This document shows, in pieces, positions 36,636 through 46,098 of a DNA stretch of 64,000 nucleotides. Position 1 is the first letter of the stretch. Each line of letters opens with the position of its first letter. A program made the translations under genes and the position numbers. Source of the stretch: Sphingomonas sp. MA1305 (lineage in GTDB: Bacteria > Pseudomonadota > Alphaproteobacteria > Sphingomonadales > Sphingomonadaceae); the NCBI RefSeq assembly GCF_016107325.1, contig NZ_RCVT01000004.1, positions 186,001 to 250,000 on the forward strand. The letters are read 5' to 3'. The notes under the pieces are model-generated. The model was given only the letters and a program-made list of their open reading frames with translations. It had not been told where the DNA came from and searched no databases.

Positions 36636-39269
36636 TCAACCCGTCCGACGGAGCGCGCGGGCTACCGGCTGGTTGAGCAGGTCGAGGTCGAAGGCGTCGA
36701 GGAACTGCAGGCCAGCCTTGCCGTCCCGCGCCCAAGCGACGCGAGCGGTGACCATTTCATTCTCGACCAGCTCGATCAGGACGTCGAGCCCGGTTGCGTC
36801 GCCGTCGATCGACAGTCCCTCGACCAGCGCGCCGTGGGGCGAGATGTCGCGGACGCGCACGTCGCCGCGCGCCGTGCCGAGCGCGATCCGGGCGGAGCGC
36901 AGGATGCGGGTGCGCGGGCCGCGGCTGATCTTGTGCCCGACCGGTGCCAGGCGATCGCCCTGCAACTGCTCCTGCACGCCGTCGGCCGGCACCGGCCGAC
37001 CATAGACGAAGCCCTGGATGTGGCTGCAGCCGAGCGCGCGGACCAGCGCGATCTCGTCCTGCACCTCGACCCCCTCCGCCGTCGTCTCCATGCCCAGGGT
37101 TTCGGCGAGCGTGACGATCGCCTTGATGATCGCGGCGTTGCGGTTGCCGGGCTGCACCGCGCCGCGGACGAAGGACTGGTCGATCTTGATCTTGTCGAAC
37201 GGCGCGTTGCGCAGATAGCCGAGCGACGAATAGCCGGTGCCGAAATCGTCGAGGCTGAGTCGGATGCCGAGCCCCTTCAGCGCCTTGAACATCGAATCCG
37301 ACGAATCGTTGAGGAAGGCGCTCTCCGTGATCTCCAGCTCCAGCCGGCGCGGCGGCAGGCCGGCATGGCCCAGCGCGCTGGCGACCAGCGAGGGCAGCGC
37401 CGGATTGGCGAATTGCAGCGGCGACACGTTGACCGCGACGCGGACCGGCCGCGGCCAGCGCGCCGCCTCGCGACAGGCGGTGCGCAACACCCATTCGCCG
37501 AGCGGCGCGATCAGCCCCGATTCCTCCGCCACGGGAATGAAGGCGGTCGGCGAGATCGGCCCGCGCGTCGGGTGATTCCAGCGCAGCAGCGCCTCATAGC
37601 CGACGATGCTTTCGTCGAGCGTGCTGACCAGCGGCTGGTAAACGAGGTGGAAGCCGCCGTCGTTGAGGGCGGTGCGGATATCGTCCTCGAGCTGCTTGCG
37701 GGTGCGCGCACCTTCCAGCATCTCCTCGGAGAAGAAGCGATGAACGCCGCGCCCGTCCGCCTTGGCGGCATAGAGGGCAAGATCGGCATTGCGTATCAGC
37801 TCCTCGGCATCCTCGCCATGGTGCGGCGCGATCGCGACGCCGATCGAACAGCCGATCGACACCGAATTGTCGTGAACGAAATAGGGCTGGGACAGCGACC
37901 GGATCAGATCATTGGCCAGGGCGGCGAGCGTGTCGCGCTTGTCGAGGCCGGGCAGCAGGACCTGGAATTCGTCACCGCCAAGCCGGCCGACCAGGCCCTT
38001 GTCGCCGACGCCACGCTGCAGCCGCTGCGCGACCTGGACGAGCAATTCGTCGCCGGCCTGGTGGCCGAGCGTATCGTTGACCGCCTTGAACCGGTCGAGG
38101 TCCATCAGGAACAGCGCCGCTGGGCGATAGGGGCCGGCCTGCTGCTGTAGGGTCTTGTCGAGGCTGTGCCGCATGCGCTGGCGATTGGCGAGGCCGGTCA
38201 GGCTGTCGAACAGCGCGAGGCGGGTGATCTCCGCCTCCGAACGGCGCTGTTCGGTGAGGTCGCTGCCCGAACCGATGAAGCCCTGGAACCGGCCAAGATG
38301 ATCGACCAGCGGCCGGCCGGAGATCGACCACCAGCGGTCGGGCTCCTTCGCCTGCGTCGCGCAGACGGTATAGTCGGCAAAGGAGGTGCGCGACGACAGA
38401 TGGAAGGCGAGCGTCCGCTCGGTTCCCGGTGCGACGCTGTCGAGGCGCAGCACGTCGATCAGCATCCGGCCGAGCGGCGTTTCCGCGTCGCGCGCCAGTG
38501 CGCCGGCGACCTTGGCCGACAGATAGGTCAGCCGCCCGTGGCGATCGGTCTGCCAGAACCAGCCGGCGCCATGCGCCTCGAACTCGCCGATCATCCGCGT
38601 CGCAAACTGGCCGGCCTCGCGCTCCTCGGCACTGGCGCGGCTGGCGGCGATGTCGATGCGGGCGACGCGCAGCGAGGCGAGCGCCAGCCCCGTCAGGACC
38701 AGCGCGGCGACACCGACCGGCGCCCAATGGTGGCTGAGGATGGCGAGCATCAGCACCAGCCCGCCGCCGAAGGCGAGACTGGCGGCGCGAACCGGATGCA
38801 GGATCAGGGCGGTCATGCCCGCCGCGCCGAGCATGCCGACGAAACTGGCGAGCTGCAGCGGCCCTGCGGGCAGCGCGATGGTCGACCACAACATCGCCAT
38901 GATCGCCGCGGCCATGCCACCGCCGGCCAGTGCGAAGCTGCGTGTGCGCAGATGCGCCGGCCAGGTGCGCACCTCCTGTCGGACAAGCAGCGCATAGCCG
39001 GCGAGCGACAGCGCGATCAGGAAGCCCCCGTGGATGAGCGCGGCGGCCACCATGCCGGGCTGGCGCAGCGCCAGCGTCGCGCCGATCAGGATCAGCATGG
39101 CGAATCCCTGCGCCAGCATGGCGAACGGCCAGACCACGCCGACCAGATGCAGGCCGGAATCGTGGCTGCGCAGGAAGCGGTCGCCGCCTTCGTCGGTCAG
39201 GCCGAGCAGCTGCGCCGGAGAGGTGTTCCGTTCGGCATCGATAGCGGCGCGGCTCGGGATGATCGGCAT
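36636..39269 (-). CDS. Membrane-bound GGDEF-EAL protein with C-terminal PilZ-like domain
   Basis: 877 residues. About six transmembrane helices (45-200), a PAS domain (~230-340), GGDEF with intact GGDEF at 431-435, EAL with EAL at 559-561 and its acidic metal ligands (ITESAF, DDFGTGYSS, KIDQSFV), and a C-terminal ~85-residue PilZ-like region (SARIALGTARGDVRVRDISPHGALVEG). No RxxD inhibitory site precedes GGDEF. It can in principle both make and break cyclic di-GMP; a PilZ-like region on the same chain would allow feedback. The direction of activity cannot be read from sequence. Confidence 0.93.
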   Translation of the reverse strand: MPIIPSRAAIDAERNTSPAQLLGLTDEGGDRFLRSHDSGLHLVGVVWPFAMLAQGFAMLILIGATLALRQPGMVAAALIHGGFLIALSLAGYALLVRQEVRTWPAHLRTRSFALAGGGMAAAIMAMLWSTIALPAGPLQLASFVGMLGAAGMTALILHPVRAASLAFGGGLVLMLAILSHHWAPVGVAALVLTGLALASLRVARIDIAASRASAEEREAGQFATRMIGEFEAHGAGWFWQTDRHGRLTYLSAKVAGALARDAETPLGRMLIDVLRLDSVAPGTERTLAFHLSSRTSFADYTVCATQAKEPDRWWSISGRPLVDHLGRFQGFIGSGSDLTEQRRSEAEITRLALFDSLTGLANRQRMRHSLDKTLQQQAGPYRPAALFLMDLDRFKAVNDTLGHQAGDELLVQVAQRLQRGVGDKGLVGRLGGDEFQVLLPGLDKRDTLAALANDLIRSLSQPYFVHDNSVSIGCSIGVAIAPHHGEDAEELIRNADLALYAAKADGRGVHRFFSEEMLEGARTRKQLEDDIRTALNDGGFHLVYQPLVSTLDESIVGYEALLRWNHPTRGPISPTAFIPVAEESGLIAPLGEWVLRTACREAARWPRPVRVAVNVSPLQFANPALPSLVASALGHAGLPPRRLELEITESAFLNDSSDSMFKALKGLGIRLSLDDFGTGYSSLGYLRNAPFDKIKIDQSFVRGAVQPGNRNAAIIKAIVTLAETLGMETTAEGVEVQDEIALVRALGCSHIQGFVYGRPVPADGVQEQLQGDRLAPVGHKISRGPRTRILRSARIALGTARGDVRVRDISPHGALVEGLSIDGDATGLDVLIELVENEMVTARVAWARDGKAGLQFLDAFDLDLLNQPVARALRRTG

Positions 39270-39430
39270 GCGGACAGCGTAACAATGTCTGGTTGCCGAA
39301 GGGTTTAGAGGCGGAAGCGAATCGATGGGACCGCCGCCGAGGCGCGGCCCGTGTCGGGCCGACCGCGGCGGGGGCCTTGGCGGGCGGGGCGGGGGGAATT
39401 AAGGCTTCGGCGCAAAGGAGCCTGTTGCCC

Positions 39431-40984
39431 GTGATCTCCCATCATCCTGCCGCGTCGACCGGCGCGATCGTCACCATCCGCCCCTACGACCTGATCGAGA
39501 GCGTCGCCGACGCGCTGCAGTTCATCAGTTACTATCATCCGATGGACTATATCCGCGCCCTGGGCGAGGCCTATGCCGCCGAGCAGAGCCCAGCCGCCAA
39601 GGATGCGATGGCGCAGATCCTGACCAACAGCCGGATGTGCGCCGAGGGGCACCGTCCGATCTGCCAGGATACCGGCATCGTCACCGTCTTCGTCAAATGG
39701 GGCCAGGATTGCCGGCTGGAGGGCGATCGCAGCCTGCAGGAGGTGGTCGACGAGGGGGTGCGGCGCGCCTATCTCCATCCCGAGAACAAGCTGCGCGCGT
39801 CGATCCTCGCCGACCCGGCCTTCACCCGTCGCAACACGCGCGACAACACGCCCAGCGTGTTGCATGTCGAGATGGTGCCGGGGGCGCAGGTCCATGTCGA
39901 CGTCGCGGCCAAGGGCGGCGGCAGCGAAAACAAGACCAAGTTCAAGATGATGAACCCCAGCGATTCGATCGTCGACTGGGTGCTGGAAATGATCCCGCAG
40001 ATGGGCGCCGGCTGGTGCCCGCCGGGCATGCTGGGCATCGGCATCGGCGGCACCGCGGAAAAGGCGATGGTGCTCGCCAAGGAATCGCTGATGGGCCAGA
40101 TCGACATGGCGCAGCTCAAGGCGCGCGGGCCGAAGAACGACCTGGAGGCGCTGCGCATCGAGCTGTTCGACAAGGTCAATGCGCTCGGCATCGGCGCGCA
40201 GGGGCTGGGCGGTCTGTCGACCATCCTCGACGTCAAGATCCTCGACTGGCCGACGCATGCCGCGTCCAAGCCGGTGGCGATGATCCCCAATTGCGCCGCG
40301 ACCCGTCATGCGCATTTCACGCTGGATGGCAGCGGGCCGGTCTATCTCGAAGCGCCGAAGCTCGACGAATGGCCCAAGGTCGACTGGCAGCCGGACAGCG
40401 CGGCGATCCGCGTCGACCTGGACACGCTGACCCCCGAGGTGGTGCGGACGTGGAAGCACGGCGACCGGCTGCTGCTCAACGGCAAGATGCTGACCGGCCG
40501 CGATGCCGCGCACAAGCGCATCGCCGATATGCTGGCCAAGGGTGAGGAGTTGCCGGTCGAGTTCGAGGGCCGCGTGATCTACTACGTCGGGCCGGTCGAC
40601 CCGGTCGGCGAGGAAGTGGTCGGGCCGGCGGGGCCGACCACAGCGACGCGGATGGACAAGTTCACGCGCATGATGCTCGAGCAGGGCCTGCTGGCGATGG
40701 TCGGCAAGGCGGAGCGCGGCCCCGCCGCGACCGAGGCGATCCGCGATCACCAGAGCGCCTATCTGATGGCGGTCGGCGGCGCCGCCTATCTGGTCGCGCG
40801 CGCGATCAAGGGCAGCAAGGTGGTCGGCTTTGAAGACCTCGGCATGGAGGCGATCTACGAGTTCGAGGTGAAGGACTTCCCGGTCACCGTCGCGGTCGAC
40901 GCCGAGGGGCAGAACGTCCACCAGCTCGCGCCGTTGGTGTGGCGCGAGAAGATCGCGCGGGAAGGGCTGCTGCAGCCGGCGTGA
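39431..40984 (+). CDS. Fumarate hydratase, class I (Fe-S, single chain)
   Basis: 517 residues from GTG 39431 with AAAGGAG upstream; TTG 39425 is an alternative. Class I fumarases hydrate fumarate using an oxygen-labile [4Fe-4S] cluster. Cluster Cys candidates are C in RPICQDTGIV, in IPNCAATRH and in a GAGWCPPGM segment. The C-terminal beta domain (EEVVGPAGPTTATRMDKFTRMML) is fused as in FumA. Presence with fumC at 16903 gives both fumarase classes. Confidence 0.94.
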   Translation: MISHHPAASTGAIVTIRPYDLIESVADALQFISYYHPMDYIRALGEAYAAEQSPAAKDAMAQILTNSRMCAEGHRPICQDTGIVTVFVKWGQDCRLEGDRSLQEVVDEGVRRAYLHPENKLRASILADPAFTRRNTRDNTPSVLHVEMVPGAQVHVDVAAKGGGSENKTKFKMMNPSDSIVDWVLEMIPQMGAGWCPPGMLGIGIGGTAEKAMVLAKESLMGQIDMAQLKARGPKNDLEALRIELFDKVNALGIGAQGLGGLSTILDVKILDWPTHAASKPVAMIPNCAATRHAHFTLDGSGPVYLEAPKLDEWPKVDWQPDSAAIRVDLDTLTPEVVRTWKHGDRLLLNGKMLTGRDAAHKRIADMLAKGEELPVEFEGRVIYYVGPVDPVGEEVVGPAGPTTATRMDKFTRMMLEQGLLAMVGKAERGPAATEAIRDHQSAYLMAVGGAAYLVARAIKGSKVVGFEDLGMEAIYEFEVKDFPVTVAVDAEGQNVHQLAPLVWREKIAREGLLQPA

Positions 40985-41051
40985 GCGAAGGCGCGGCGGC
41001 TGTCGGTTCTGGGATGCGACCGCACCGCGAGGTGCGGCGCGGCAGGCGCCG

Positions 41052-41636
41052 CTACTTGCGCCGATAGACGAGGAAGAAGGTCGGCCGTCCGTGCGCCGAG
41101 CCGAAGCTAGACGTCGGATTATCCAGGCCGAGCGCGGTGGCGCGGCGGGAGAGTGTTTCGCCTTGCAGCGCCTGCATGACCGCATTGGCGTCGGCGAGGG
41201 GCAGATTCGCGGCATAATCGCCGCTGACTTCGCACAGGCTGCTCGCGCATTGCACGGTGAGCGCATTGCCGCCGCCGATCTGCGGGATCTCGGCCAGGGC
41301 GTTGCGCAAGCCGGCTTCGCTGCGCGATGCCCAGGCGGGATCGCGCGGTTCGGCGCGGAAACGGGCATGAAGCTGGGCGGGCGAGATACCGTCCGGCGGC
41401 AAAGTGGCCGCGATGTCATCCGGTTGGGGTGTGACGCCGGCGGCGGCTGGCGACGGGGCCGGGGCAGCGCGGGGCGCGACTGTCGCGGCGGCTGCCGGCG
41501 CCGGTGACGCGGCGACGACCGGGACCTCGTCAGCGGCGGCGCGCGGCGGCGAAGTAGGCCGTCGCCCGGCATACCAATAGCCGAGCCCGGCGAGCGCGAT
41601 CACGGCAAGCGCGACGATCCAGTTCCGCTGCGCCAT
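41052..41636 (-). CDS. Membrane-anchored hypothetical protein
   Basis: 194 residues from ATG 41636. A single N-terminal transmembrane helix (NWIVALAVIALAGLGYWYAG), then a low-complexity Ala/Pro linker (~40-80) and a folded domain with two Cys (VQCASSLCEVSGDYA). Inner-membrane anchored, periplasmic domain likely. Unknown function. The structured RNA locus lies immediately upstream, so it may be its leader. Confidence 0.78.
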   Translation of the reverse strand: MAQRNWIVALAVIALAGLGYWYAGRRPTSPPRAAADEVPVVAASPAPAAAATVAPRAAPAPSPAAAGVTPQPDDIAATLPPDGISPAQLHARFRAEPRDPAWASRSEAGLRNALAEIPQIGGGNALTVQCASSLCEVSGDYAANLPLADANAVMQALQGETLSRRATALGLDNPTSSFGSAHGRPTFFLVYRRK

Positions 41637-41700
41637 CCATACCTCCCTTACCGGACAGTCTAGGTCGGATGCGGACCGGTGGGAAGAGGCGGCCCCATAT

Positions 41701-41932
41701 GAGAAGAGGTTGCCGGACACCCCTCACGAGTGTGCCCGACAACCCCTAAACATGGTCAGCGGCCGGAGAGCTCCAGCCCGGGAGACCATGAGGCCTCTTC
41801 AACCCTTGCCGGCATCGTTGATTGGGGGAGGATACCCCCCGATGCGGCGTCAACAGGTCTTAGAAGCCAGTCCCCCGAACGAACTGAACCGACCCCATTG
41901 CTGAACCATGAGACATCGGATCACCTCCTTTC
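41701..41932 (-). ncRNA. Unclassified structured RNA / leader locus
   Basis: On the minus strand, in order: a near-perfect 13-nt Shine-Dalgarno sequence (AAAGGAGGTGATCC, complement of the 16S 3' tail), an 18-codon ORF, and three hairpins: 41812-41845 (GCATCG/CGATGC with an inner GGGGG/CCCCC), 41751-41790 (CATGGT/ACCATG closing stem) and 41708-41744 (a ~13-bp stem GGTTGTCGGGCAC / GTGTCCGGCAACC with one G-U). Together it is too structured for ordinary spacer. It could be an attenuator leader of the downstream gene or an independent RNA. It does not match tmRNA, RNase P, 6S or SRP RNA features that I know. Confidence 0.5.
41860..41916 (-). CDS. 18-residue leader-like ORF with perfect Shine-Dalgarno
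   Basis: ATG 41916 follows AAAGGAGGTGATCCG at optimal spacing and encodes MSHGSAMGSVQFVRGTGF, stop TAA at 41860-41862. The ribosome site is the best in the window. No homology can be claimed; the peptide may be a translated leader or upstream ORF. Confidence 0.45.
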   Translation of the reverse strand: MSHGSAMGSVQFVRGTGF

Positions 41933-42058
41933 GCTTGTGGATAGCCAAGTGACGAGGACCCCCGCCACACCACCAATGTGCGCACCAAGGCGTCGAGATA
42001 CAAGTCTTGTTTTACGGCGCCGTCTGCGCGACATTGGTCGCCCGTTGCCAATGTGCGG

Positions 42059-42598
42059 CTAGCCGCGGCAATCCTCCGTCACGCGTCCGATTTCGGCCCA
42101 GGCCGGCACGACCAGCGTCGCCGTGCCCGGCTGCTCGACGGCGATATGGCCGCGGCTGAACGCCATGGCGTCGAGCAGGCGGTCGTCCGCCGCCAGCGCG
42201 GCCGCGACATAGGGCGGGGTGCCGCCGGTCGGCTGCACCGAAAGCTGGCGCGTCGTGCTGGTGGTGCGGATGACGAGCGGCGCCGCCGCGCTGCCGCTGC
42301 GCGACACATACATCCGACGCGCGGCCCGGTCGCAGCGCAGGGTCAGCAGCGCGTCGCCACCCGCCGGGCCGAACAGCGCCAGGCTGCCGCGGCCGTCCTG
42401 GCGGTAGGTCCAGGTGCCCGGCGTCGGCGGCCAGTCGCGCCAATCGTCAGCCAGCGGTTGGACGACCGGGCGCGGTGTCGGCCGCGCCGCGACCGGGGGC
42501 GGCGCCGGCGTGGGCTCGGGCGCGACCTGCGGCACGCAGGCGGCGGCAAGCGCGGACGCCAGAACGGAAAACAGGCGGGGCCAGGAGCGTGTCGACAT
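42059..42598 (-). CDS. Predicted lipoprotein of unknown function
   Basis: 179 residues with lipobox AAAC (Cys21), then a Pro-rich linker (PEPTPAPPPVAARPTPRP) and a folded beta-type domain (GTWTYRQDGRGSLALFG, LRCDRAARRMYVSRSG). Many sphingomonads encode similar one-domain envelope lipoproteins. A disulfide between the Cys in LRCD and in TEDCRG is plausible. Confidence 0.78.
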   Translation of the reverse strand: MSTRSWPRLFSVLASALAAACVPQVAPEPTPAPPPVAARPTPRPVVQPLADDWRDWPPTPGTWTYRQDGRGSLALFGPAGGDALLTLRCDRAARRMYVSRSGSAAAPLVIRTTSTTRQLSVQPTGGTPPYVAAALAADDRLLDAMAFSRGHIAVEQPGTATLVVPAWAEIGRVTEDCRG

Positions 42599-42714
42599 GG
42601 CGGCGGCTTATGGGCGATGCGGCCGGGCGCCTCAACCCGCGTCCGCGGGAACCGCCGTGGCGGCCGGGCGGTTCACCTGCATCAACCCCAACGTCCTCGC
42701 GTCCAGGAGCCGCC

Positions 42715-43101
42715 ATGTCGACCGAAGCCCCCGCCAGCCAGACCGCCACGACCCAGCTGCTTGTGCAGGCCAATGTCGCCCATACGCTGAAGGTCGAAAG
42801 CCGCGACGGCGACGTCGTCGGGTCGGTCTATGCGCTGATGGTGCACAAGGGTTCGGGGCGCTCCACGCATGCGGTGCTGAGCCTCGGCGGCTTCCTCGGC
42901 ATGGGCAAGAGCTTCTATCCGGTGCCGTTCGACCTGTTGCAGTTCGATCCGGTCCGCGACCTGTACGTGATCACCATCGATCGGCGCATTCTGGAGGGCG
43001 GGCCGAGCTGGGCGAACAACGCGCCGGTGTTCGACCAGGCCTATGCCGACCGCGTCGCCAGCTATTACGGCGTCCGCGCCGAGGATCTGAGCGCGGGTTA
43101 A
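42715..43101 (+). CDS. PRC-barrel domain protein
   Basis: 128 residues from ATG 42715 with CCAGGAGCC ribosome site. The PRC-barrel core LKVESRDGDVVGSVYALMVHKGSGRSTHAVLSLGGFLGMGKSFYPVPFDLLQFDP (in parts) matches the stress-linked PRC proteins of alphaproteobacteria. Cytoplasmic, function inferred as RNA- or membrane-associated. Convergent with higA across 4 bp. Confidence 0.88.
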   Translation: MSTEAPASQTATTQLLVQANVAHTLKVESRDGDVVGSVYALMVHKGSGRSTHAVLSLGGFLGMGKSFYPVPFDLLQFDPVRDLYVITIDRRILEGGPSWANNAPVFDQAYADRVASYYGVRAEDLSAG

Positions 43102-43418
43102 GCGGCGCGGGGCACGATCCGGTCGAGCGCGTCGTTCAAGGCGCGCTTGGCCTCGACGATCTCGTACCGGTCCTGCAGCCGCAGGAAGAACCCCTCCGAC
43201 AGGCCGAAATAACGGGCGAGACGGAGGTCGAGTTCGGCATCGATGGGCTCCACGCCGTCGATGACCGACTGGATATGTGCGCTGTCCGCCTCGATTGCTT
43301 GCGCAAGCTGGTCGACGCTGAGTTCTTCCGGTTCCAGAAATTCGCTGACCAGCAGCTGACCGGCATGCTCGTTTGCGAGCCATTCCGGATCAGTGGTAAT
43401 CCGTGATTTCGACGTCAT
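43098..43418 (-). CDS. HigA-like antitoxin
   Basis: 106 residues from ATG 43418. A HigA-type Xre helix-turn-helix: SEFLEPEELSVDQLAQAIEADSAHIQSVIDG and LDLRLARYFGLSEGFFLRLQDRYEIVEAKR. Its start lies inside the region that would encode the end of an intact higB, the typical overlapping higBA arrangement. HigA normally binds HigB and represses the operon. The toxin here is broken, so HigA may persist as a lone regulator. Confidence 0.88.
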   Translation of the reverse strand: MTSKSRITTDPEWLANEHAGQLLVSEFLEPEELSVDQLAQAIEADSAHIQSVIDGVEPIDAELDLRLARYFGLSEGFFLRLQDRYEIVEAKRALNDALDRIVPRAA

Positions 43419-43671
43419 GGGCGTCACCGTCCTTCTATACGAAACATATGCGCCACTGCATATTGATGGCAATCGCATGCTGACCGGCGCGATCGTCCCG
43501 TAAGGCGTGCAGCCGATTACCCTTGAGATTGCCGACCTCGTCAAGGCTTTGCGCGGAGTCGAGCAACGTCAGGCGGCGCATCGCCCGTTGTTGAATGTCT
43601 GGCGGGAGTTTGCGACTACGATCGCGGTTCCAGATGCGTTCGGTTTCGGGATCGGCGAAGCTGCGGATCAT
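43390..43671 (-). pseudogene. HigB-like toxin, interrupted by an in-frame amber codon
   Basis: HigB/RelE-type mRNA-cleaving toxin. The reading frame from ATG 43671 gives MIRSFADPETERIW... and reaches WRICFV, then TAG at 43435-43437, then continues in the same frame as KDGDAHDVEITDYH and TGA at 43390. The continuation is the exact HigB C-terminus, so one TGG-to-TAG change explains it. The 78-residue remnant lacks the terminal DYH, which holds a catalytic His in HigB. Either inactivated or expressed only through readthrough. Confidence 0.85.
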
Positions 43672-43732
43672 GCACGGCGCCTCCGCCGCTAATCTAGACG
43701 ATCTTGCGGTGGCGCGGGCAGAGAGGTGGCGA

Positions 43733-45928
43733 TCAACGCGACCGCCGTCCCCCCATTCGCATCTTCTGCTGCTTGCCGTAGCGAGTCTTGCGCGTGCCCG
43801 GCTTGCCTTCGTTGCTGCGGCCCATGATCGGCGCCTTCTGCTGCTCCACCGGCAGGCCGAGTTCCTCCTGTTCCAGGCTGCGGATCTCGTCGCGCAGGCG
43901 GCCGGCCTCCTCGAACTCGAGGTCGGACGCGGCTTTGCGCATCTTCTTCTCCAGCTCCTCGATGTACGCGCGCAGGTTGTGGCCGACCATGTGCGGACGC
44001 TCGTCGTCGATCGGCACGGTGACCTGATCGCCCTGGCTGACATGGGCGATGATGTCGCCGATGTTGCGGCGGATCGTCTGCGGCGTGATGCCATGTTCGA
44101 GATTGTACGCCTGCTGCTTCTCACGACGACGCGCTGTCTCGTTCATCGCCCGCTCCATCGATCCGGTGACGCGGTCGGCGTAGAGGATGACGCGGCCGTC
44201 GACATTGCGCGCGGCGCGGCCGATCGTCTGGATCAGCGAGGTCTCGGAGCGCAGAAAGCCTTCCTTGTCGGCGTCGAGGATCGCGACCAGCCCGCATTCG
44301 GGAATGTCCAGGCCCTCGCGCAGCAGGTTGATGCCGATCAGCACGTCATAGACGCCGAGCCGCAGGTCGCGGATCAGCTCGATACGCTCCAGCGTCTCGA
44401 CGTCCGAGTGCATGTAGCGGACCTTGATCCCCGCCTCGTGCATATATTCGGTGAGGTCTTCGGACATGCGCTTGGTCAGCGTGGTGACGAGGCTGCGATA
44501 GCCCTTCGCCGTGGTCGCCTTGCACTCCTGAATCAGATCCTGGACCTGCTCCTCGACCGGCTTGATCTCGACCGGCGGGTCGATCAGCCCGGTCGGGCGG
44601 ATGACCTGTTCGGCGAAGACGCCGCCGGTCTGCTCCATCTCCCAGCCGCCCGGCGTCGCCGAGACGCTGACCGTCTGCGGGCGCATCGCATCCCATTCGT
44701 TGAAGCGTAAGGGGCGATTGTCGATGCACGAGGGCAGGCGGAAGCCATATTCGGCGAGCGTGATCTTGCGGCGATGGTCGCCGCGCGCCATCGCGCCGAT
44801 CTGCGGCACGGTCTGGTGGCTCTCGTCGACGAACAACAGGGAATTTTCCGGCAGATATTCGAACAGGGTTGGCGGCGGCTCGCCGGGCAGGCGGCCGGTC
44901 AGGAAGCGGCTGTAATTCTCGATCCCCGCGCAACTGCCCGTCGCCGCGATCATCTCGAGGTCGAAATTGGTGCGCTGCTCGAGCCGCTGCGCCTCGAGCA
45001 ATTTGCCCTCGGCGACCAGTTCCTTGAGGCGCTCGGCAAGCTCGTGCTTGATCGCCTCGGTCGCCTGCTTGAGCGTCGGGCCAGGCGTCACATAATGGCT
45101 GTTGGCGTAGATACGGACCGAGTTGAGGTTGGCGATCTTCTTGCCGGTCAGGGGATCGAACTCGACGATCTCCTCGATGTCGTCACCGAAGAAGCTGATC
45201 CGCCAGGCGGTGTCCTCATAGTGCGAGGGGAAGACCTCCAGCGTGTCGCCCTTCACGCGGAAATTGCCGCGCGCGAAGGCCGCGTCGTTGCGCTTGTACT
45301 GGAGCGCGACGAGCTTGCGCACGATCTCGCGCTGGTCGGCGGTCTGGCCCTTCTTCAGGTCGAAGATCATCGCCGAATAGGTTTCGACCGAGCCGATACC
45401 GTAGAGGCACGACACCGAGGCGACGATGATCACATCGTCGCGTTCGAGCAGCGACCGCGTCGCCGAATGGCGCATCCGGTCGATCGATTCGTTGGTCGAC
45501 GATTCCTTCTCGATATAGGTGTCGGAGCGCGGGACGTAGGCTTCCGGCTGGTAGTAATCGTAATAGCTGACGAAATATTCGACCGCATTGTGCGGGAAGA
45601 AGCTCTTGAACTCCCCGTAAAGCTGCGCGGCGAGGATCTTGTTGGGCGCGAGGATCAGCGCCGGACGCTGCAGTTCCTCGATCACCTTGGCCATGGTGAA
45701 GGTCTTGCCCGAGCCGGTGACGCCGAGCAGCACCTGGTCCTTCTCGCCGGCGCGCGCGGTTTCGGTCAGTTCACGGATCGCGGTCGGCTGGTCGCCCGAC
45801 GGCTGATACTCGCTGACCAGTTCGAAGCGCTTGCCGCCCTCCACCTTGTCGGGACGCGCGGGACGGTGGGGGACGAAGCTCTCACCGGTTTCCGGCTCGG
45901 CGAGGCTGGTGCGGATCTGAATGGCCAT
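43733..45928 (-). CDS. uvrB: UvrABC excinuclease subunit B
   Basis: Damage-verifying helicase-like subunit of nucleotide excision repair. 731 residues from ATG 45928. Walker [17 protein letters not shown] box, beta-hairpin region [13 protein letters not shown], helicase motifs VI (QTIGRAARN) and a C-terminal UVR domain ([29 protein letters not shown]). The C-terminal tail is basic ([18 protein letters not shown]). An open frame continues upstream of the start but is not protein-like. Divergent from the ferredoxin reductase gene. Confidence 0.97.
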   Translation of the reverse strand: MAIQIRTSLAEPETGESFVPHRPARPDKVEGGKRFELVSEYQPSGDQPTAIRELTETARAGEKDQVLLGVTGSGKTFTMAKVIEELQRPALILAPNKILAAQLYGEFKSFFPHNAVEYFVSYYDYYQPEAYVPRSDTYIEKESSTNESIDRMRHSATRSLLERDDVIIVASVSCLYGIGSVETYSAMIFDLKKGQTADQREIVRKLVALQYKRNDAAFARGNFRVKGDTLEVFPSHYEDTAWRISFFGDDIEEIVEFDPLTGKKIANLNSVRIYANSHYVTPGPTLKQATEAIKHELAERLKELVAEGKLLEAQRLEQRTNFDLEMIAATGSCAGIENYSRFLTGRLPGEPPPTLFEYLPENSLLFVDESHQTVPQIGAMARGDHRRKITLAEYGFRLPSCIDNRPLRFNEWDAMRPQTVSVSATPGGWEMEQTGGVFAEQVIRPTGLIDPPVEIKPVEEQVQDLIQECKATTAKGYRSLVTTLTKRMSEDLTEYMHEAGIKVRYMHSDVETLERIELIRDLRLGVYDVLIGINLLREGLDIPECGLVAILDADKEGFLRSETSLIQTIGRAARNVDGRVILYADRVTGSMERAMNETARRREKQQAYNLEHGITPQTIRRNIGDIIAHVSQGDQVTVPIDDERPHMVGHNLRAYIEELEKKMRKAASDLEFEEAGRLRDEIRSLEQEELGLPVEQQKAPIMGRSNEGKPGTRKTRYGKQQKMRMGGRRSR

Positions 45929-45985
45929 AGACGACGGGATATGGGGGCGGCGTTTGGCGGTGGCAACGGATCGGGAACATCCATG

Positions 45986-46007
45986 TGCTCTTGCACGCGC
46001 AGGAGCA
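45986..46007. repeat. Half copy of the CCTGCnnnnGCAGG palindrome
   Basis: GTGCTCTTGCACGCGCAGGAGCAC in the uvrB/fpr divergent intergenic region matches the right half of the element at 3159-3234. Confidence 0.6.
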
Positions 46008-46098
46008 CTGGGGAGGCTGCAAGTTTCGCTTTGGTTGACCCGTCCGGCCCGCACCCATATTGCGACCGCTTCGCGAACGATCCGAAGCTTTGCCCGCA

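Noticed and set aside
39305..41572. 755-codon minus-strand frame opposite the class I fumarase
   Set aside because: Shadow frame, Arg/Ala/Asp/Gly-rich with no fold features.
41919..41932. GGATCACCTCCTTTC identical to the 16S rRNA 3' end
   Set aside because: Flanking sequence is not 16S rRNA; the complement serves as a Shine-Dalgarno ahead of the small ORF, so it is not an rRNA fragment.
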